A stretch of 64,000 nt of DNA from Pseudomonas cichorii (GTDB taxonomy: Bacteria; Pseudomonadota; Gammaproteobacteria; Pseudomonadales; Pseudomonadaceae), in the NCBI RefSeq assembly GCF_003700275.1, contig NZ_RBRE01000085.1, positions 100,252-164,251 of the forward strand. Direction: 5' to 3'. How positions within the stretch are numbered: position 1 is the first letter of the stretch; every line of letters begins with the position of its first letter. Positions 7,836 through 16,835 of this stretch are shown here, one piece after another. The translations under genes were made by a program, and so were the position numbers. A model generated the notes under the pieces. That model did no database searches. It had not been told where the DNA came from and saw nothing but the letters and a program-made list of their open reading frames with translations.

Positions 7836-7980
7836 GGTGTGGAAGCCCCGCTGTGTCAGGAGTGCGCAGACGCACGTATCAGTAATCGGAGGCCGCAAGG
7901 TGTCCGATGGCTTTGTTATGGCGGCTGTGTGCTGGGGCACCTTCGGGTGCGCCGGGTTGCTCCTACCGGTCTTCCACACC
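7836..7980 (+). ncRNA. Candidate structured leader RNA (multibranched, three hairpins inside a closing stem)
   Basis: GGTGTGGAAG (7836-7845) is the exact reverse complement of CTTCCACACC (7971-7980), a 10-bp closing stem 125 bases apart. Inside are three simple hairpins: GTGCG/CGCAC (7862-7866/7871-7875), ATCGGA/TCCGAT (7885-7890/7903-7908), and GCACC-TTCG-GGTGC (7937-7950), the last with a stable UUCG tetraloop. Such a multibranched layout is unusual for mRNA and resembles a cis-regulatory RNA. It lies 70 bases before a short ORF starting MFKITPNPP. I recall very similar leaders before MFKxTPNPP-type (DUF6124) genes in other Pseudomonas, but cannot confirm this here. Reading frames crossing the element look like shadows. 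Confidence 0.55.
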
Positions 7981-8050
7981 CGCGCACAGCTGCCACCCAC
8001 TCATGTGGAAGTGAGTTTTTGGTAGCTCCATTTAAATCAGGAGTTAAACC

Positions 8051-8107
8051 ATGTTCAAAATCACACCCAATCCCCCTGCCCCCGCGCTTTGCGGAGGTGC
8101 AGCATGA
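8051..8107 (+). CDS. 18-codon leader ORF (MFKITPNPP-type N-terminus)
   Basis: The ORF reads MFKITPNPPAPALCGGAA and stops at TGA, which overlaps the ATG of the next gene (ATGA at 8104-8107). It has a purine-rich site before it (AGGAGTTAAACC) and the structured element 70 bases upstream. The first nine residues match the start of DUF6124-type Pseudomonas proteins as I remember them, so it may be the cut-off head of such a protein, or a leader peptide coupling translation into the following gene. Alternatively it is a remnant with no function. Confidence 0.4.
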   Translation: MFKITPNPPAPALCGGAA

Positions 8108-8379
8108 CGCGCTTTATCCCGCTCAAAAGCAACAACACCGATACCCCGGTGCTGCACATCGACAGTCAGGCACCGCTGGATTTTCTGTTTGCCAGTGCCG
8201 ACCGACGCATCCGCATGGCTCGACGCCTGCTGGAATGCCTGGACGGTGCCGATGACAGCGATGTGCGTTATATGGCCAATGCCGCGCTGATGCTGTTGAG
8301 CGATGGCTGCGATGCGCTGGATGCCGTGGAGAAACAGGTGTTTCGCTTTGTGGCGGATGGGGCTGCGGTCAGGCATTAG
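8104..8379 (+). CDS. Small DUF3077/DUF6124-like protein (91 aa)
   Basis: The 91-residue helical protein starts MTRFIPLKSNN. Its core VLHIDSQAPLDFLFASADRR and the following RRLLECLDG, MANAALMLLSDGCDALDAVE pattern resemble the DUF3077/DUF6124 families of small Pseudomonas proteins, whose function is unknown. The ATG at 8104 is favoured over an upstream ORF start at 8089 because GGAGG lies 7 bases before it and it overlaps the stop of the leader ORF. No signal peptide or membrane segment. The assignment rests on a loose pattern only. Confidence 0.6.
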   Translation: MTRFIPLKSNNTDTPVLHIDSQAPLDFLFASADRRIRMARRLLECLDGADDSDVRYMANAALMLLSDGCDALDAVEKQVFRFVADGAAVRH

Positions 8380-8411
8380 CCTTAAAGCTGTGTATTTTGC
8401 TGCCTGTAATG

Positions 8412-8470
8412 ACGCTGTCGCGAGCAAGCTCCCTCCCACGGGATGAGTGCAATCCTTGTGGGAAGGGGCA
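8412..8470. repeat. REP-like palindromic fragment
   Basis: CGCGAGCAAGCTCCCTCCCAC and, ~20 bases later, GTGGGAAGGGGCAAG form an imperfect inverted pair of the Pseudomonas REP type. It sits between the DUF gene and the convergent metallopeptidase gene. Confidence 0.6.
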
Positions 8471-8479
8471 AGACGGTTT

Positions 8480-9652
8480 CTACGGGTTGGCGGCCTGGAG
8501 TACTTCGTCTGCCTTGCCACCGGTGCCCTGGATGACGAGGTGGATGAAGTGCAGCTTGGCGATGGCGGCGGCTGGCAGGACGAAGGGGTAGAAGTCTGGC
8601 TGGCCCATGCTGCGTGAGAGTTCGTTGAGCATGCTGGCCAGTTCTATCCAGGCGTTGACGAACGACAGGAACGCCGGGCCGTCCGGGTGTTGCGGCTCGT
8701 ACAGGGTTTCCAGCGGGAATGGCTGGTAGTCCATTTCCATTTCCCGGGCGCTCATGCCCAGGCCCAGCGCGGTATCCACCGCATCCATCATGTGCAGGTA
8801 ATGCGCCCAGGTTTCCGCCCAGTCTTCCCACGGGTGCATGGTCGCGTAGGCGCTGACGAACTGCTGCTGCCAGCCATCCGGCGCGCCGTTCTGGTAATGC
8901 TCCTCCAGCGCATCGGCGTAACTGGCGCGTTCGTCGCCGAACAGGTTGCGAAAGCCGTTGAGCCAGTAGGTGTTGGCGATCAGCCGGTCCCAGTAATAGT
9001 GGCCGACTTCATGGCGAAAATGCCCCAGCAGCGTGCGATACGGTTCGTGCATCTGCACGCGCACCGCTTCGCGATGGGCATCGTCGGCTTCTTCGATATT
9101 CAGGGTGATCAGGCCATTGGCGTGGCCGGTGGTCGGCAGCTTGCCTTCGAGGTCGACCCCGACAAAATCGAAGGCCAGCCCGGCTTCTTCATCGGCGCTC
9201 TTGGGGATGACTTGCAGACCCAGCGAGATGAGTTGGGCTACCAAGCGCCGCTTGGCGGTTTCGACCTTGCGCCAGCGCTCGGGGTTTTCCGGGACGGACA
9301 GGTCGGGAATGGTGCGGTTCAGGCTGCAGGCGATGCAGAACTCGCCAGCGTCATGGGCGGGGAACAGCCAGTTGCAGGCAGCAGGCGTATGCAGGTTGGC
9401 GCAGCGCCGATAGAGGCCTGCGCCGGGTTCGTCGCTGAGGCGCCAGGTATCGGGCTCGCCAGCCGGTTCGAGGGCGGCGATGCGCTCCTGTTCAGGCAGA
9501 TAGCCCAGCGCCGCCGAGCAGGCCAGGCACTGGGAGTTGGGAAAGAACACCGACTGGCCGCAGCGGCATTGCCAGACCTTGCTGTTGCGCTTTGTTTCGC
9601 TGACGAAAGGTGCAGCGATCCGTGAACTCAATTGTTCAAAAAAGCGGTACAT
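8480..9652 (-). CDS. Zinc-ribbon and zinc-metallopeptidase domain protein
   Basis: The protein has 390 residues. An N-terminal zinc ribbon (CRCGQSVFFPNSQCLAC, residues ~29-45) is followed by a second Cys pair (~CxxC in EFCIACSLNRT), then the catalytic region. The zincin motif HEVGHYYWD carries the HExxH ligands, with acidic residues further on in FGDERASYADALEEHY. The closing part (HPWEDWAETWAHYLHMMDAV) is typical of the putative zinc-binding metallopeptidase family once called DUF2248, which is common in Pseudomonas. Substrate is unknown and the protein is predicted cytosolic. The ATG at 9652 begins MYRFFEQLSSRI as in relatives. It converges with the 8104 gene and has REP fragments on both sides. 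Confidence 0.8.
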   Translation of the reverse strand: MYRFFEQLSSRIAAPFVSETKRNSKVWQCRCGQSVFFPNSQCLACSAALGYLPEQERIAALEPAGEPDTWRLSDEPGAGLYRRCANLHTPAACNWLFPAHDAGEFCIACSLNRTIPDLSVPENPERWRKVETAKRRLVAQLISLGLQVIPKSADEEAGLAFDFVGVDLEGKLPTTGHANGLITLNIEEADDAHREAVRVQMHEPYRTLLGHFRHEVGHYYWDRLIANTYWLNGFRNLFGDERASYADALEEHYQNGAPDGWQQQFVSAYATMHPWEDWAETWAHYLHMMDAVDTALGLGMSAREMEMDYQPFPLETLYEPQHPDGPAFLSFVNAWIELASMLNELSRSMGQPDFYPFVLPAAAIAKLHFIHLVIQGTGGKADEVLQAANP

Positions 9653-9743
9653 GGTGGTTTCCCCGAGGTCCGTGAACAGACTAGATCATGGGGCGTTGCA
9701 GGGGTTCCGTGAGATTTTGGGGGCCTGGGACATTCAATGAAAT

Positions 9744-9773
9744 GGCTGTCGCGGGCAAGCCCCCTCCCACAGG
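9744..9773. repeat. REP half-element
   Basis: GGCTGTCGCGGGCAAGCCCC followed by CTCCCACAGG is the usual single arm of a Pseudomonas REP. It lies just past the 3' end of ligA. Confidence 0.6.
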
Positions 9774-9778
9774 AATCT

Positions 9779-12125
9779 TTATTCCACTTCAATGCCATGC
9801 TTGGTCAGGAATGCCACAAAGGCGTCTTCATCCAGCACTTCCAGGCCCAGTTCATTGGCTTTGGTGAGCTTGGAGCCCGCGCCCGGTCCGGCGACGACGG
9901 TGTGGGTCTTGGCCGATACCGAGCCGGACACCTTGGCGCCGAGGCTTTCGAGTTTTTCCTTGGCGATGTCGCGGCTCATGCGTTCCAGCGAGCCGGTCAG
10001 CACCCAGGTCTGGCCGGCCAGCGGCAGGCCTTCGACGGTTTTCTTCTCGCTGCGCCAGTGCATGCCGAAGTCCTTGAGCTGCGCTTCGATGGCCCGCGCC
10101 CGCTCGGCGTTGGCCTTGTCATCGAAGAACTCGCGCACGTTCTTGGCCTGCTTCTCGGGCAGCGCCTGACGCATGTCCAGCCAGTCGGCGCTGATGACGT
10201 TTTCCAGGGTGCCGAACTTGTCGGCCAGTTTCTGCGCCCCGCCCTTCGCGACAAAGGCAATATTCAGTTTGTCGATCAGGCTGCCCAGCGTGGTGCTGGC
10301 CGCGAACTCGGCGCCCAGTTCGCCTTCGTCCTGTAATTGCAGGCCGCACTCGCCCAGCAAGGCATCGATGACTTCACGGTTGTGGCTGTCCTCGAAGAAG
10401 CTGTGAATCTCGTGAGCGACTTCCAGGCCGATGTCCGGCAAATAGGTGAGCACTTCCGGCAAGGCCTGACGCACGCGCGCCAGGGACGCCAGCGAGCGGG
10501 CCAGCACCTTGGCGGTTTCCTCGCCCACGTCAGGAATGCCCAGCGCGTAGATGAAGCGCGCCAGGGTCGGCTTGCGGCTGTCGGCAATGGCCTTGAGCAG
10601 CTTGTTGCTGGAGATTTCGGCAAAGCCTTCCAGATCGATGATCTGTTCGTATTGCAGCTTGTACAGATCAGCAGGCGAGCCGATGAGTTTTTCGTCGACC
10701 AGTTGCTCGATGGTCTTGTCGCCCAGGCCTTCGATGTCCATGGCCCGTCGCGAGACGTAATGGATGATCGCCTGTTTGAGTTGCGCGCCACAGGCCAACC
10801 GGCCAACGCAGCGGTACACCGCGCCTTCGCTGACGGTTTCCTTGCCCTTGCTGCGCTTGATCAGTTGCGTGCGTTCCACATGGGAGCCACACACCGGGCA
10901 GGTTTGCGGAACGTCCACCGGACGGGCGTCTTGCGGGCGACGCTCAACGACGACCTGCACCACTTGCGGGATCACGTCGCCAGCGCGGCGGATGATCACG
11001 GTGTCGCCGATCATTACGCCCAGCCGTGCCACTTCATCCATGTTGTGCAGGGTGGCGTTGGCCACGGTCACACCAGCGACCTTGACCGGCTTGGACAGCG
11101 CCGGTGCGGCCGACCTGGAATTCGACGTCCAGCAGTTCGGTCAGCTCTTCCATGGCCGGGAATTTGTGGGCGATAGCCCAGCGCGGCTCACGGGCGCGAA
11201 AGCCCAGTTCGCGCTGGGAAACCAGGTCATTGACCTTGAACACCACGCCGTCGATTTCATAGCTCAATGCCAGGCGGCGCTCGCCGATGTCGCGGTAGTA
11301 CTCCAGACAGCCTTCGATGCCGTCAGCCAGTTTCAGCTCGCGGCTGACGGGCATGCCCCAGTCCTTGAGCTTGTTGAGCAGGCCTACATGGGTATCGGAA
11401 ATTTCGGCAGATATCTGGCCCACGCCGTAGCAGCAGAACTCCAGCGGGCGGTTGGCGGTGATTTTCGAGTCCAGTTGCCGCAGGCTGCCCGCCGCCGCGT
11501 TGCGCGGGTTGGCGAAGGTCTTGCCGCCGATTTCCTGCTGGCTGGCATTCAGGCGCTCGAAACCGGCCTTGGACATGAACACTTCGCCCCGCACTTCAAG
11601 TACGTCAGGCCAGCCGCTGCCTTGCAGCTTGAGCGGGATATTGCGCACGGTGCGCACGTTAATGCTGATGTCTTCGCCGGTGGTGCCATCGCCACGGGTC
11701 GCGCCACGCACCAGCGCGCCGTCGCGGTACAACAGGCTGACCGCCAGGCCGTCGAGCTTGGGTTCGCAGCTGTATTGCACCTTGCCGCCGCCGCCAAACA
11801 GGTCGCCCGCCGGCAGGTCGAGGCCGGCAGCCACGCGCCGGTCGAACTCGCGCATGTCGTTTTCTTCAAAGGCGTTGCCCAGGCTCAGCATCGGCACTTC
11901 GTGGCGCACTTGAGTGAAGGCCGAGAGCGCGGCGCTGCCGACCCGTTGCGTCGGCGAGTCCGGGGTGACCAGATGCGGGTTATCCGCCTCAAGGGCCTTG
12001 AGTTCGTGAAACAGGCGGTCGTACTCGGCATCCGGAATACTGGGCTCGTCCAGCACGTGGTAGCGGTAGTTATGCTGGTCCAGTTCTGTGCGCAGTTCCT
12101 GGATTCGGATTTCGACGGCCTTCAT
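9779..12125 (-). pseudogene. ligA: NAD+-dependent DNA ligase LigA, reading frame broken by a ~17-nt deletion
   Basis: The two halves of LigA are in different frames. The N-terminal part (12125 down to ~11094, 344 residues) has the Ia domain and the adenylation domain with the KLDG motif (nucleophile Lys 123) and ends ...FQVGRTGAV. The C-terminal part (from ~11092 to 9779) resumes at KPVKVAGVTVANATLHNMDE and contains the OB fold, four-Cys zinc finger (CPVCGSHVE, then the CVGRLACGA pair), helix-hairpin-helix region and BRCT domain. The family consensus between these is roughly TPVARL; here only one base (11093) separates GTC from AAG, so about 17 bases are missing. LigA seals nicks in replication and is normally essential. 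A sequencing or assembly error, or another ligase in the cell, is therefore more likely than true loss. It follows zipA in the conserved order but is separated from it by a terminator. Confidence 0.85.
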
Positions 12126-12144
12126 ACAATGTTCTCTCGAAAAG

Positions 12145-12166
12145 CAAAAAAGCAGCCTCGGCTGCT
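12145..12166 (-). terminator. Intrinsic terminator between zipA and ligA
   Basis: On the minus strand AGCAGC (12166-12161), loop CGAG, GCTGCT (12156-12151) is followed by a T-run, corresponding to the A-run at 12146-12150. It lies only about 20 bases before the ligA start codon, so it would end zipA transcripts and attenuate read-through into ligA. Confidence 0.75.
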
Positions 12167-12189
12167 TATATCAAACACATATTCCTGTA

Positions 12190-12237
12190 GGGGCGAATTC
12201 ATTCGCGAGGCGGACCTTTCGCGAATGAATTCGCCCC
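12190..12237. repeat. REP palindrome (18-bp arms)
   Basis: GGGGCGAATTCATTCGCG (12190-12207) is the exact reverse complement of CGCGAATGAATTCGCCCC (12220-12237), with a 12-base loop. This is a complete Pseudomonas REP doublet placed between the zipA stop and the zipA terminator. Confidence 0.85.
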
Positions 12238-12242
12238 TGCGA

Positions 12243-13091
12243 TCAGCGGCGCTGGGTCAGCGCACGGCGCTCGAATTCGACAATGCGCTGGCGATAATGC
12301 TCAATCGTTTGCGCGGTCATGACGCTGCGCTGGTCGTCTTTCAGCTCGCCGTTCAGTTCATGGGCCAGCTTGCGGGCTGCGGCAACCATGACGTCGAAGG
12401 CCTGCTTCGGATGACGCGGGCCCGGCAGGCCAAGGAAGAAGCTGACGGCACGGGTGCTGAAATGGTCGATGTCGTCCAGATCGAAGATGCCCGGCTTGAC
12501 GGCGTTGGCCATCGAGAACAGCACTTCACCATTGCCGGCCATGCTTTCGTGGCGGTGGAAAATGTCCATTTCACCGAAGCGCAGACCGCTTTCCAGAATG
12601 TTCTGCAACAGAGCCGGGCCCTTGAAGCCGCTTTCGTCACGGCAGATCACGCTGATGACCAGCACTTCCTCGACCGGCGGCAAGTCCTTGTCTTCGGTGA
12701 TGCGCTGGGCCGGCTTGTCGTCCGGGAAGTCGTCGTTGCGGTCGGTGAACAGGCTCGGGCCGTCCAGATCCAGGTTCAGGTCGCCCTGCTGCGGCTCGTC
12801 CTTGCGTTTCTTTTCGCGCTTGCTTTCACGCGCTTCACGCGGCGTCGCACTCATCGACGGCAGGTCCTGCTCGTCCAGTTGAGGTTCTTTCTGGTTGTCC
12901 AGCACACGGGATGGACCGAGCAACTCGGCGGACGAGTTTTCTTCGTCGTCCGGCAGGTTGGAGAAGCTTCGGTCGAGCCTGAATTTCAGTTTTCCCTTGC
13001 CGCCGCGCATACGGCGCCAGCCGTCGAAGAGAATACCGGCAATGACAATAATGCCGATGACGATCAGCCACTCGCGCAGACCGATTTCCAT
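12243..13091 (-). CDS. zipA: Cell division protein ZipA
   Basis: The protein has 282 residues: an N-terminal transmembrane anchor (MEIGLREWLIVIGIIVIAGI, ~7-23), a basic patch (RRMRGGKGKLKFR), a long acidic/charged linker rich in Asp, Glu, Lys and Arg (~35-150), and a C-terminal FtsZ-binding domain (LVISVICRDESGFKGPALLQ through FLGLPGPRHPKQAFDVM). ZipA tethers FtsZ filaments to the inner membrane and stabilises the Z ring. Position directly between smc and ligA is the standard Pseudomonas arrangement. A 250-base gap with a terminator separates it from smc, so it should have its own promoter. Confidence 0.95.
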   Translation of the reverse strand: MEIGLREWLIVIGIIVIAGILFDGWRRMRGGKGKLKFRLDRSFSNLPDDEENSSAELLGPSRVLDNQKEPQLDEQDLPSMSATPREARESKREKKRKDEPQQGDLNLDLDGPSLFTDRNDDFPDDKPAQRITEDKDLPPVEEVLVISVICRDESGFKGPALLQNILESGLRFGEMDIFHRHESMAGNGEVLFSMANAVKPGIFDLDDIDHFSTRAVSFFLGLPGPRHPKQAFDVMVAAARKLAHELNGELKDDQRSVMTAQTIEHYRQRIVEFERRALTQRR

Positions 13092-13306
13092 GTAATCCAG
13101 TGCCTCTAATGAAGAATTTTCAAAATAAGGGCCTAAACCCCTTTAATACGTGGTGCCAAGTCTATGTTCTAACTGGCATTTTGCCCACGCCGAAATAAAA
13201 AAGTGGTCACTAAACTAGCACGACCAAAGGTAACTTTACACCGTCTGTTGCACCTGTTTGGCGCCAGGGGTGGTATCTATCGCTATCGCTTCACATATTT
13301 GGGCCA

Positions 13307-13327
13307 TTAAAACGCCATTTACTGGCG
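13307..13327 (-). terminator. Intrinsic terminator downstream of smc
   Basis: On the minus strand CGCCA (13327-13323), loop GTAAA, TGGCG (13317-13313) is followed by TTTTAA. It lies 16 bases past the smc stop and separates smc from zipA. Confidence 0.65.
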
Positions 13328-13342
13328 AAAAAACCGCAGAAA

Positions 13343-16300
13343 TCACGCATCCACAAGGGCCATCGCTTCCTCAACGTCCACCGCTACAAGGCGCGAACAG
13401 CCTGGTTCGTGCATGGTAACGCCCATCAACTGGTCGGCCATTTCCATGGCGATCTTGTTGTGGGTGATATAGATGAATTGCACGGTTTGTGACATTTCTT
13501 TCACCAAGCGCGCATAACGTCCTACGTTGGCGTCATCCAGTGGCGCATCGACTTCGTCGAGCATGCAGAACGGCGCCGGATTGAGTTTGAAAATGGCAAA
13601 AACCAGTGCCAGTGCAGTCAGGGCCTTTTCCCCACCGGACAGCAAATGAATCGTGCTGTTCTTCTTGCCGGGAGGACGCGCCATGATTGTCACCCCTGTA
13701 TCGAGTAAATCTTCGCCCGTCAGTTCCAAATAAGCCGAGCCACCACCGAAAACTTTCGGAAATAGCGCCTGAATTCCGCTGTTTATCTGATCGAAGGTCT
13801 CCTTGAAGCGATTGCGGGTTTCCTTGTCGATCTTGCGAATCACGTTTTCCAGGGTTTCCAGCGCTTCCACCAGATCGGCGTTCTGCGCATCGAGGTAGCG
13901 TTTGCGCTCGGACTGCTGCTGGTATTCGTCGATGGCCGCCAGGTTGATCGCGCCCAGGCGCTGAATCCGCCCGGCAATGCTTTCGAGCTGGTGTTCGGCG
14001 CCCGCCTCACTGGCTTCAGGGCTCAAGGTTGCCAGCACGCCGTGCAGGTCATAACCGTCTTCCAGCAACTGGTCCTGTAAGGCTTTACGCCGCACCGTGA
14101 GGGATTGCCACTCCAGACGCTGCTGCTCCAGTTGCCCGCGCAGCAGTTGCGATTGCTGCTCGGCCTGGGTGCGGCGCTTCTCGGCATCGCGCAGGTCACG
14201 GTCGGCGTCTTCCAGGGCGATCTTGGCAACACGCATTTCGTCATCGACGACCATGCGTTTTTCCAGCAATTCTTCGAGCTTGAGGCGCAACTCTTCCAGT
14301 GGTGCCTGCCCTTCTTCCAGGTTCAGGCCCAGTTGCTCGCTTTTTTCGGACAAGCGCTCGGACTGCATCTTCAGGCGCTCCAGCGCCTGGCGCGTGGAAT
14401 CGTGCTGAGCCTTGATCGAGCCCAGCCGCACTGCCAGTTGATGGCTGCGATCCTTGTGCTGGCGGGCTTCCTGGCGCACCCGGTCCAGACGCTCACGCAA
14501 GCTGTCGCGCTGCGCCTGCAACAGCTCGCGCTGTTCAGTGTCCTGGGCCATGGCGTCCAGCGCATCCTGCAATTGCAGGCGCGACTCGCCGAGGTGTTCA
14601 TGTTCGATGGCGCGCTGCTCGCCGACTTCGGTGAGTTCTTCATCCAGTCGGGTACGGCGCAGGGTCAACTGTTCGACCTTGGCTTTGGCCGCCGACAGTT
14701 GCGCCTTCAATTCGCCCTGCTGACGGGTTTCGTCCTGCAGGCGCCGGCGCAGTTGTTCGCGGGCGTCTTCCTGTTGCGACTGTTGTTCGCGCAGGCTCAG
14801 CAATTGCTCTTCGCGGGCCGCCAGCGCTGCTTCCAGCTCATCGCGCTCCAGGCCCAGGCGTTGCAATTCCTGTCCACGGGCCAGCACGCCGCTTTGCGCT
14901 TCACTGGCACGCCGTACGCGCAGGAAGTGCCGCCCGACCCAATAGCCGTCGCGGCTGATAAAACTTTGTCCGGCACTCAACTGCCCGCGTCTTGCCAGGG
15001 CTTCGTCGAGGGTTTGCACCGGAATCACCTGACCCAGCCAGGCCGACAGGTCGACCGGGCTGTCGACCTTGTCCAGCAGGCTGCCGGGCAAGCGCTCGGT
15101 ATCGACACCGGGGCTGAGCAGGCGCAGGTCGCCTTGCTGGAAACCGGCCAGATCGAGCCCGGCAAAATCATCCACCAGCACCGCTTGCAGATCGGCACCG
15201 AGCACGGTTTCCACCGCCAGCTCCCAACCGGCCTCGACACTCAGCCCTTCGGCCAGACGCGGGCGCTCGGCCAGTTGCTGGTCACGCAGCCATTCGGCGG
15301 TGCCGGTGTCCGGGTCGAGGGCCGCCTGTTGCAGGGCTTCCAGCGAGGCCAGTCGGCCATTGAGACGTTGCAGTTCGCCCTGGGCCTGCTGTTGGGCCTG
15401 ATTGGCCTGCTGCAATTGCTCGCGCAGTTGTTCCAGATGCTCGACCACCTGCCCTTCGTTGAGGTGCAGATCGTCGATGGTCATTTCCCGGGTGGCGAGG
15501 TCTTCGCTCAGCTCAAGAATCGCTGCGTCTTCCGGGTCGGCGGCCAGCAACTGGCGCTCTTCGCCCAAACGCCGCTGACGCTCGGCCAGGCGTTCGATGC
15601 TTTGTTCCAGTTGCTGAATGCGCGACTGCTGCACCTGAGCCTGACGCTGCGGCTCGGCCGATTGCTGGTTGAAGGCGTCCCACTTTTCCTGCCAGCCGTG
15701 CATGGCGGCTTCGGCGTCTTCCAGGGCAATCGCCGATTCCTCGGCGGCGGCGCTGGTCATTTCCTGTTCCGGTTCGAGCATTTCCAGCTCTTCGCCCAGA
15801 GTCGCCAGCAAGGTGGTGTCGTGGCCAAGGTGCGATTCGGTTTCCTGGCGGGCGCGCTCGGCTTCGCGCAGGTCGTCCTGCAACTGACGCAGGCGTTGCT
15901 GGCCATGCTGGATGCTCTGCTCGACCCGCGCAATGTCGCCGCCCACCGAATAGAAACGACCCTGCACCAGGTTGAAGCGTTCGGACAGGTCGTGATGGCC
16001 GTCGCGCAGCCGCTCGATACTCGCATCGGCACTGCGCTGATCGGCTACCAGTGCCTCGAAACCGGTTTCCTGATTGCCGATCACCGCCTCGCGCTGGCCG
16101 ACCTGCTCGTTCAGCGCCTGCCAGCGCAGGGCCGACAGCTGGGCCTTGAGCTGACGTTCCTCGGCCTTGTATTCCTGATATTTCTCGGCGGCCTGAGCCT
16201 GCCGGTGCAGGCGTTCGAGCTGGCGTTCCAGCTCTTCGCGCAGGTCGGTCAGACGCGCCAGGTTTTCATGGGTGCGGCGGATGCGGTTCTCGGTTTCCCG

Positions 16301-16831
16301 GCGACGCTCCTTGTACTTGGAAATGCCCGCCGCCTCTTCGATGAAGTTGCGCAGGTCTTCGGGCTTGGCTTCGATCAGTTTGGAGATCATGCCCTGTTCG
16401 ATGATCGAGTAGCTGCGCGGCCCAAGCCCGGTGCCGAGGAAGATGTCGGTGATGTCGCGGCGCCGGCATTTGGTGCCGTTCAGGTAATAACTGTTCTGGC
16501 TGTCGCGGGTCACCTTGCGGCGAATGGAAATCTCCGCGTAGCTGGCGTATTCGCCTACCAGCGTGCCGTCGGAGTTGTCGAACACCAGCTCGATGCTCGC
16601 CTGGCTCACCGGTTTGCGGCTGGTCGAACCGTTGAAGATGACATCGGTCATCGACTCGCCGCGCAGGTTCTTGGCCGAGCTTTCGCCCATCACCCAACGC
16701 ACGGCGTCGATGATGTTGGACTTGCCGCAACCATTGGGGCCGACAACGGCCGCCATGTTACTGGGGAAGTTCACCGTGGTGGGGTCGACGAAGGATTTGA
16801 ACCCCGCCAGCTTGATGCACTTCAGACGCAT
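13343..16831 (-). CDS. smc: Chromosome segregation protein SMC
   Basis: The protein has 1162 residues. The N-terminal ABC head starts MRLKCIKLAGFKSFVDPTTV with Walker A GPNGCGKS at 31-38. A first long coiled coil (~170-500) precedes the hinge (~515-640, GWELAVETVLGADLQAVLVD), then a second coiled coil (~660-990). The C-terminal head carries the signature LLSGGEKALTALAL and Walker B FCMLDEVDAPLDD. SMC dimers organise and help segregate the chromosome. The open frame extends 32 codons upstream, but the ATG at 16831 gives the exact family N-terminus and lies 5 bases after the gntR stop. Co-transcription with that regulator is likely. Several long antisense frames over this gene are composition artefacts. 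Confidence 0.97.
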   Translation of the reverse strand: MRLKCIKLAGFKSFVDPTTVNFPSNMAAVVGPNGCGKSNIIDAVRWVMGESSAKNLRGESMTDVIFNGSTSRKPVSQASIELVFDNSDGTLVGEYASYAEISIRRKVTRDSQNSYYLNGTKCRRRDITDIFLGTGLGPRSYSIIEQGMISKLIEAKPEDLRNFIEEAAGISKYKERRRETENRIRRTHENLARLTDLREELERQLERLHRQAQAAEKYQEYKAEERQLKAQLSALRWQALNEQVGQREAVIGNQETGFEALVADQRSADASIERLRDGHHDLSERFNLVQGRFYSVGGDIARVEQSIQHGQQRLRQLQDDLREAERARQETESHLGHDTTLLATLGEELEMLEPEQEMTSAAAEESAIALEDAEAAMHGWQEKWDAFNQQSAEPQRQAQVQQSRIQQLEQSIERLAERQRRLGEERQLLAADPEDAAILELSEDLATREMTIDDLHLNEGQVVEHLEQLREQLQQANQAQQQAQGELQRLNGRLASLEALQQAALDPDTGTAEWLRDQQLAERPRLAEGLSVEAGWELAVETVLGADLQAVLVDDFAGLDLAGFQQGDLRLLSPGVDTERLPGSLLDKVDSPVDLSAWLGQVIPVQTLDEALARRGQLSAGQSFISRDGYWVGRHFLRVRRASEAQSGVLARGQELQRLGLERDELEAALAAREEQLLSLREQQSQQEDAREQLRRRLQDETRQQGELKAQLSAAKAKVEQLTLRRTRLDEELTEVGEQRAIEHEHLGESRLQLQDALDAMAQDTEQRELLQAQRDSLRERLDRVRQEARQHKDRSHQLAVRLGSIKAQHDSTRQALERLKMQSERLSEKSEQLGLNLEEGQAPLEELRLKLEELLEKRMVVDDEMRVAKIALEDADRDLRDAEKRRTQAEQQSQLLRGQLEQQRLEWQSLTVRRKALQDQLLEDGYDLHGVLATLSPEASEAGAEHQLESIAGRIQRLGAINLAAIDEYQQQSERKRYLDAQNADLVEALETLENVIRKIDKETRNRFKETFDQINSGIQALFPKVFGGGSAYLELTGEDLLDTGVTIMARPPGKKNSTIHLLSGGEKALTALALVFAIFKLNPAPFCMLDEVDAPLDDANVGRYARLVKEMSQTVQFIYITHNKIAMEMADQLMGVTMHEPGCSRLVAVDVEEAMALVDA

Positions 16832-16835
16832 GAGG

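Noticed and set aside
7528..8520. Several short frames on both strands around the SRP RNA and the structured leader
   Set aside because: They cross the ffs gene or the predicted hairpins, have no good ribosome sites, and do not resemble proteins. The RNA interpretation explains the sequence better.
10764..13109. 781-codon plus-strand open frame over ligA and zipA
   Set aside because: It spans two convincing minus-strand genes and the REP palindrome between them, and shows no protein-like motif.
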